NCBI RefSeq assembly: GCF_013608025.1
Contig: NZ_VDLV01000010.1
Span: forward strand, 55,527 to 119,526
Reading direction: 5' to 3'
Source: Pseudomonas brassicacearum subsp. neoaurantiaca
GTDB lineage: Bacteria; Pseudomonadota; Gammaproteobacteria; Pseudomonadales; Pseudomonadaceae
Length of the DNA: 64,000 nt
The notes beneath the pieces were generated by a model, which ran no database searches, had not been told where the DNA came from, and saw only the letters and a program-made list of their open reading frames with translations. Shown in pieces: positions 62,303 through 64,000 of the stretch. A program made the translations under genes and the position numbers. Numbering within the stretch: the stretch's first letter is position 1; every line of letters begins with the position of its first letter.

Positions 62303-62327
62303 CGGGCGACCTCTGGGTCGCCCGTTT
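62303..62327 (+). terminator. Intrinsic terminator after the 25-aa ORF
   Basis: CGGGCGACC and GGTCGCCCG form a perfect 9-bp stem with a 4-nt loop, preceded by AAAA and followed by TTT, 10 nt past the peptide stop. It is followed 87 bp later by the toxin gene. Confidence 0.85.
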
Positions 62328-62413
62328 CACTTTCTAAATAGTGGAGTAACAAGGCACACGCTTGACCTTGAACATGCAGCCTTGCTTTTTCTGTATTTTA
62401 TAGACTACATTTT

Positions 62414-62716
62414 ATGAAGAAAATCGAATCCAGCAAATTCCGATCCTGGCTGAAAAAGCTCAAGGATGACACCGGCAGAGCTCGTATCACTTCACGGATC
62501 AATCGACTGATAGAGGGTTTACCTGGCGATGTCGCTCCAGTCGGCCATGGTCTCAGTGAGCTACGAATTCACTACGGGCCTGGCTACAGGGTGTACTTTT
62601 ACCAGCAGGCCGATGTGCTGGTGATTCTACTCTGTGGCGGCGACAAGGGCAGTCAGAGCCGCGACATTGAAGCCGCCCACCAGATAATGCAGGCGTGGAG
62701 AGCACAAAATGACTGA
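62414..62716 (+). CDS. RelE/HigB-type addiction-module killer protein
   Basis: This 100-aa protein (MKKIESSKFRSWLKKLKDDT start) has the small RelE-fold killer family pattern, with GHGLSELRIHYGPGYRVYFY and LLCGGDKGSQSRDIEAAHQI. Such toxins (TIGR02683-like) are RNA endonucleases that act on translation when the antitoxin is lost. The toxin comes first in the operon, and its end overlaps the antitoxin start by 8 bp, a HigBA-like arrangement. Confidence 0.9.
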   Translation: MKKIESSKFRSWLKKLKDDTGRARITSRINRLIEGLPGDVAPVGHGLSELRIHYGPGYRVYFYQQADVLVILLCGGDKGSQSRDIEAAHQIMQAWRAQND

Positions 62717-63008
62717 CACTTTTACAGAATTCGACCCCGCAGAATACCTCAGCACTCCCGAGGCCATCGCGGAGTTCATGAGCGATGCCCTGGAAACCGG
62801 CGATGCAAGTTATATCGCCAAAGCGATGGGCGTAGTCGCACGAGCCAAGGGGATGACCGAATTGGCCAGGGAAACGGGCCTGTCGCGCGAACAGCTATAC
62901 CGTTCCTTCAGCGAGCACGGTAATCCCACTCTAAAAACGCTTCTGGCGGTCATGAAGGCACTTGGTGTCGATATGACGGCTCGGCCACACACGCACACTG
63001 CGTCGTAG
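62709..63008 (+). CDS. HigA-type addiction-module antidote protein
   Basis: This 99-aa protein has the antidote pattern (EFDPAEYLSTPEAIAEFMSD) and a Cro/C1 helix-turn-helix (MTELARETGLSREQLYRSFS). It should bind the killer protein and repress the shared promoter (TIGR02684-like). It is translated with an 8-bp overlap with the toxin gene. Confidence 0.9.
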   Translation: MTDTFTEFDPAEYLSTPEAIAEFMSDALETGDASYIAKAMGVVARAKGMTELARETGLSREQLYRSFSEHGNPTLKTLLAVMKALGVDMTARPHTHTAS

Positions 63009-63039
63009 TCCTAATGGAAAGGTGAGGAAACATCCCTCA

Positions 63040-63092
63040 GGGACAGACCACGTTTTCTATCTGAGAAATGCACAGATAACGTGGTCTGTCCC
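63040..63092. repeat. Hairpin repeat (GGGACAGACCACGTT arms)
   Basis: Perfect 15-bp arms GGGACAGACCACGTT and AACGTGGTCTGTCCC extend through an inner TATCTG/CAGATA pair with a small bulge. It follows the HigBA-like pair and precedes the lower-GC immunity patch. I think of this motif as a widespread intergenic repeat in pseudomonads but have not checked. Confidence 0.85.
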
Positions 63093-63125
63093 CGGTTCTA
63101 CCCGATTAAGTTTAATTTCTACAAC

Positions 63126-63584
63126 TCACCAAACCTCATGAGTCTCAGCTCTGTAATTCTTTTCAATACGCTCAACAAGCAATGGCGCACTGATAATTCC
63201 TTCCGTAGGATACCTTAGCTCATCAGGCCTAAATTCCCTTTCGAGACGAGATGACTCTTTACCATCCCACAACCAAAGCGAGCCACCCGGACCGCCATTC
63301 CTAGAGCGGAATATAGGAAATACTTGTAAGCTTTCGGGAACTGGGACATTTTCAACAACGGATAGGAGGCCTTGATTTACCGCACTTTGAACAACAAAAA
63401 ATGCAGAAAACTGTGGCTCCCTCTCAACCACCGCTGAAAAATCTTTTGGCTTTTCATTATAAAAACCTGGAAAGACACGAATTAGAAAACCGAACTCCGG
63501 ATGCTTGCGGGTAACTTGCGCATAGGCGACGCCTTGCGCGGTCAACACCTGCAAAATGTCGCCCAACTTTACTTTCTTGGCCAT
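63126..63584 (-). CDS. Imm26-like immunity protein
   Basis: This 152-aa protein begins MAKKVKLGDILQVLTAQGVA and resembles Imm26-type immunity proteins (a GDIL.V..Q....AQVT opening followed by FGFLIRVFPGFY). It lies immediately downstream of a frameshifted toxin C-terminus; after frame repair the toxin stop would abut this ATG (TAA-ATG). GC content here is clearly lower than in the rest of the window. The Imm26 call rests on pattern recognition only. Confidence 0.65.
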   Translation of the reverse strand: MAKKVKLGDILQVLTAQGVAYAQVTRKHPEFGFLIRVFPGFYNEKPKDFSAVVEREPQFSAFFVVQSAVNQGLLSVVENVPVPESLQVFPIFRSRNGGPGGSLWLWDGKESSRLEREFRPDELRYPTEGIISAPLLVERIEKNYRAETHEVW

Positions 63585-63951
63585 TTAAAAACCCTCATAT
63601 CCAGCTTTTTTCAGCAGCTCAGCACCGCGAATCAAACCCTTGCTCGTACTTGGTCGGATTTTTGATAGACGATATGGAATTTATTTTATTGATTAACGTG
63701 CCGCCATCCTTTTCAAGGCCATGGTAATCGATAAGTGTTTGCTCTACTGCCCGTGCGTCAGCACGAGAAATATCGTCAAGCCCTCTGATTTTTGTAATCA
63801 CTATACCTTTTTCTCTAAGGTGAGCCTGACCACGCTTAACGATGTCATCGGTTATTCCGACATAACGAGTCACGCCATCAATAACGCAGTTATACACACC
63901 AGTCTTTCCGCCTATGGACGAAAAAAGGGGACGGATTTGAATGGCACTTAC
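63585..63951 (-). pseudogene. Frameshifted polymorphic-toxin C-terminus (GIY-YIG-like)
   Basis: The minus strand shows a toxin-like domain: YNCVIDGVTRYVGITDDIVK followed by a RAHLREKG-type region, similar to GIY-YIG nuclease tips of polymorphic toxins. In the present frame it ends early at a TGA (63619-63621). Dropping one G near 63637 (caaggg to caagg) restores a tail reading EQGLIRGAELLKKAGYEGF that ends directly at the immunity ATG. No ATG start exists; only a GTG at 63897, and a stop lies at 63952-63954. It is therefore an orphan, decayed toxin tip displaced from its parent Rhs/CdiA-like gene. Confidence 0.7.
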
Positions 63952-64000
63952 TTAACAGCTAACTAGCTGATACGCCTGCAAAAAATGAAAAAAGGCTGGC

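Larger units (their letters stand above)
61973..62413. other. Intergenic region holding a small-peptide transcription unit
   Basis: This 441-bp gap between the DUF899 and toxin genes holds a single REP copy (62006-62050), a promoter-like pair (62107-62136), a small hairpin (62160-62175), a 25-aa ORF (62215-62292) and an intrinsic terminator (62303-62327). It has no longer gene that I can support. Confidence 0.75.

Overview
The window is GC-rich (about 60-63 %), dense with genes, and almost certainly chromosomal DNA of a Pseudomonas of the P. fluorescens complex. The evidence is the polar-flagellum operon, the phhR-phhABC locus, the gbuR-gbuA locus, a Lap/Map-type RTX adhesin with its own type I secretion genes, a PlpD patatin, and many REP elements of the kind found in fluorescent pseudomonads. 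I see no rRNA, tRNA, CRISPR array or complete insertion sequence.

Layout. (1) 1-5331, minus: flagellar rod, ring and hook-junction genes flgF-G-H-I-J-K (flgK cut by the window edge), headed by a sigma-54-type promoter at 5315-5331. (2) 5433-14278, minus: a tightly packed seven-gene glycan-modification operon (WbqC-like, a giant multidomain glycosyltransferase, a methyltransferase, an NAD-epimerase, an ATP-grasp enzyme, a metallophosphoesterase and a WecE-type sugar aminotransferase). It has its own sigma-54-type promoter at 14263-14278 and is probably a flagellin-glycosylation island. (3) 14280-18693: the TyrR-like regulator phhR, a clear TyrR/PhhR box, and phhA-phhB-phhC for phenylalanine/tyrosine catabolism. 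(4) 18902-34835: a housekeeping and accessory mix: nitroreductase, TrkH, two AraC regulators, DUF962, an HD protein, an LpxH-like phosphoesterase, an EamA exporter, a SelW-like Rdx protein, PlpD, a FimV-like protein, MarR, RecQ, YgfB and a DUF454 protein. (5) 34999-46240: a 1879-residue RTX adhesin with a LapA-type retention module and VWA domain, divergent from a TolC/LapB/LapC-like secretion operon. (6) 46398-52734: a DTW-domain tRNA enzyme, then gbuR-gbuA, an NTF2-like protein and two permeases for guanidino-compound use. (7) 52962-57026: a small SicX/PA1414-like transcription unit, a LysR regulator, an MFS carrier and an NCS1 nucleobase transporter. (8) 57322-62335: CvfB, a small conserved protein, a TorF-like porin, a lipoprotein, DUF2513-like and DUF899 proteins, and a self-contained unit for a 25-residue Cys-containing peptide. 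(9) 62414-64000: a HigBA-type toxin-antitoxin pair, then a lower-GC patch with an Imm26-like immunity gene and a frameshifted toxin C-terminus.

How the parts work together. Motility genes and the putative flagellin-glycan genes appear to share RpoN control. PhhR senses aromatic amino acids and controls phhABC from the adjacent intergenic region. The adhesin and its secretion genes form one surface-attachment module, with a LapG-type cleavage motif in the adhesin. GbuR probably acts through a dyad just upstream of gbuA. REP pairs occupy most convergent or gene-end intergenic gaps. The most interesting candidates are the RpoN-linked glycan operon, the VWA-containing small Lap/Map adhesin system, the PA1414/SicX-like locus with an ANR-like box, the 25-aa peptide unit, and the frameshifted toxin with a retained immunity gene.
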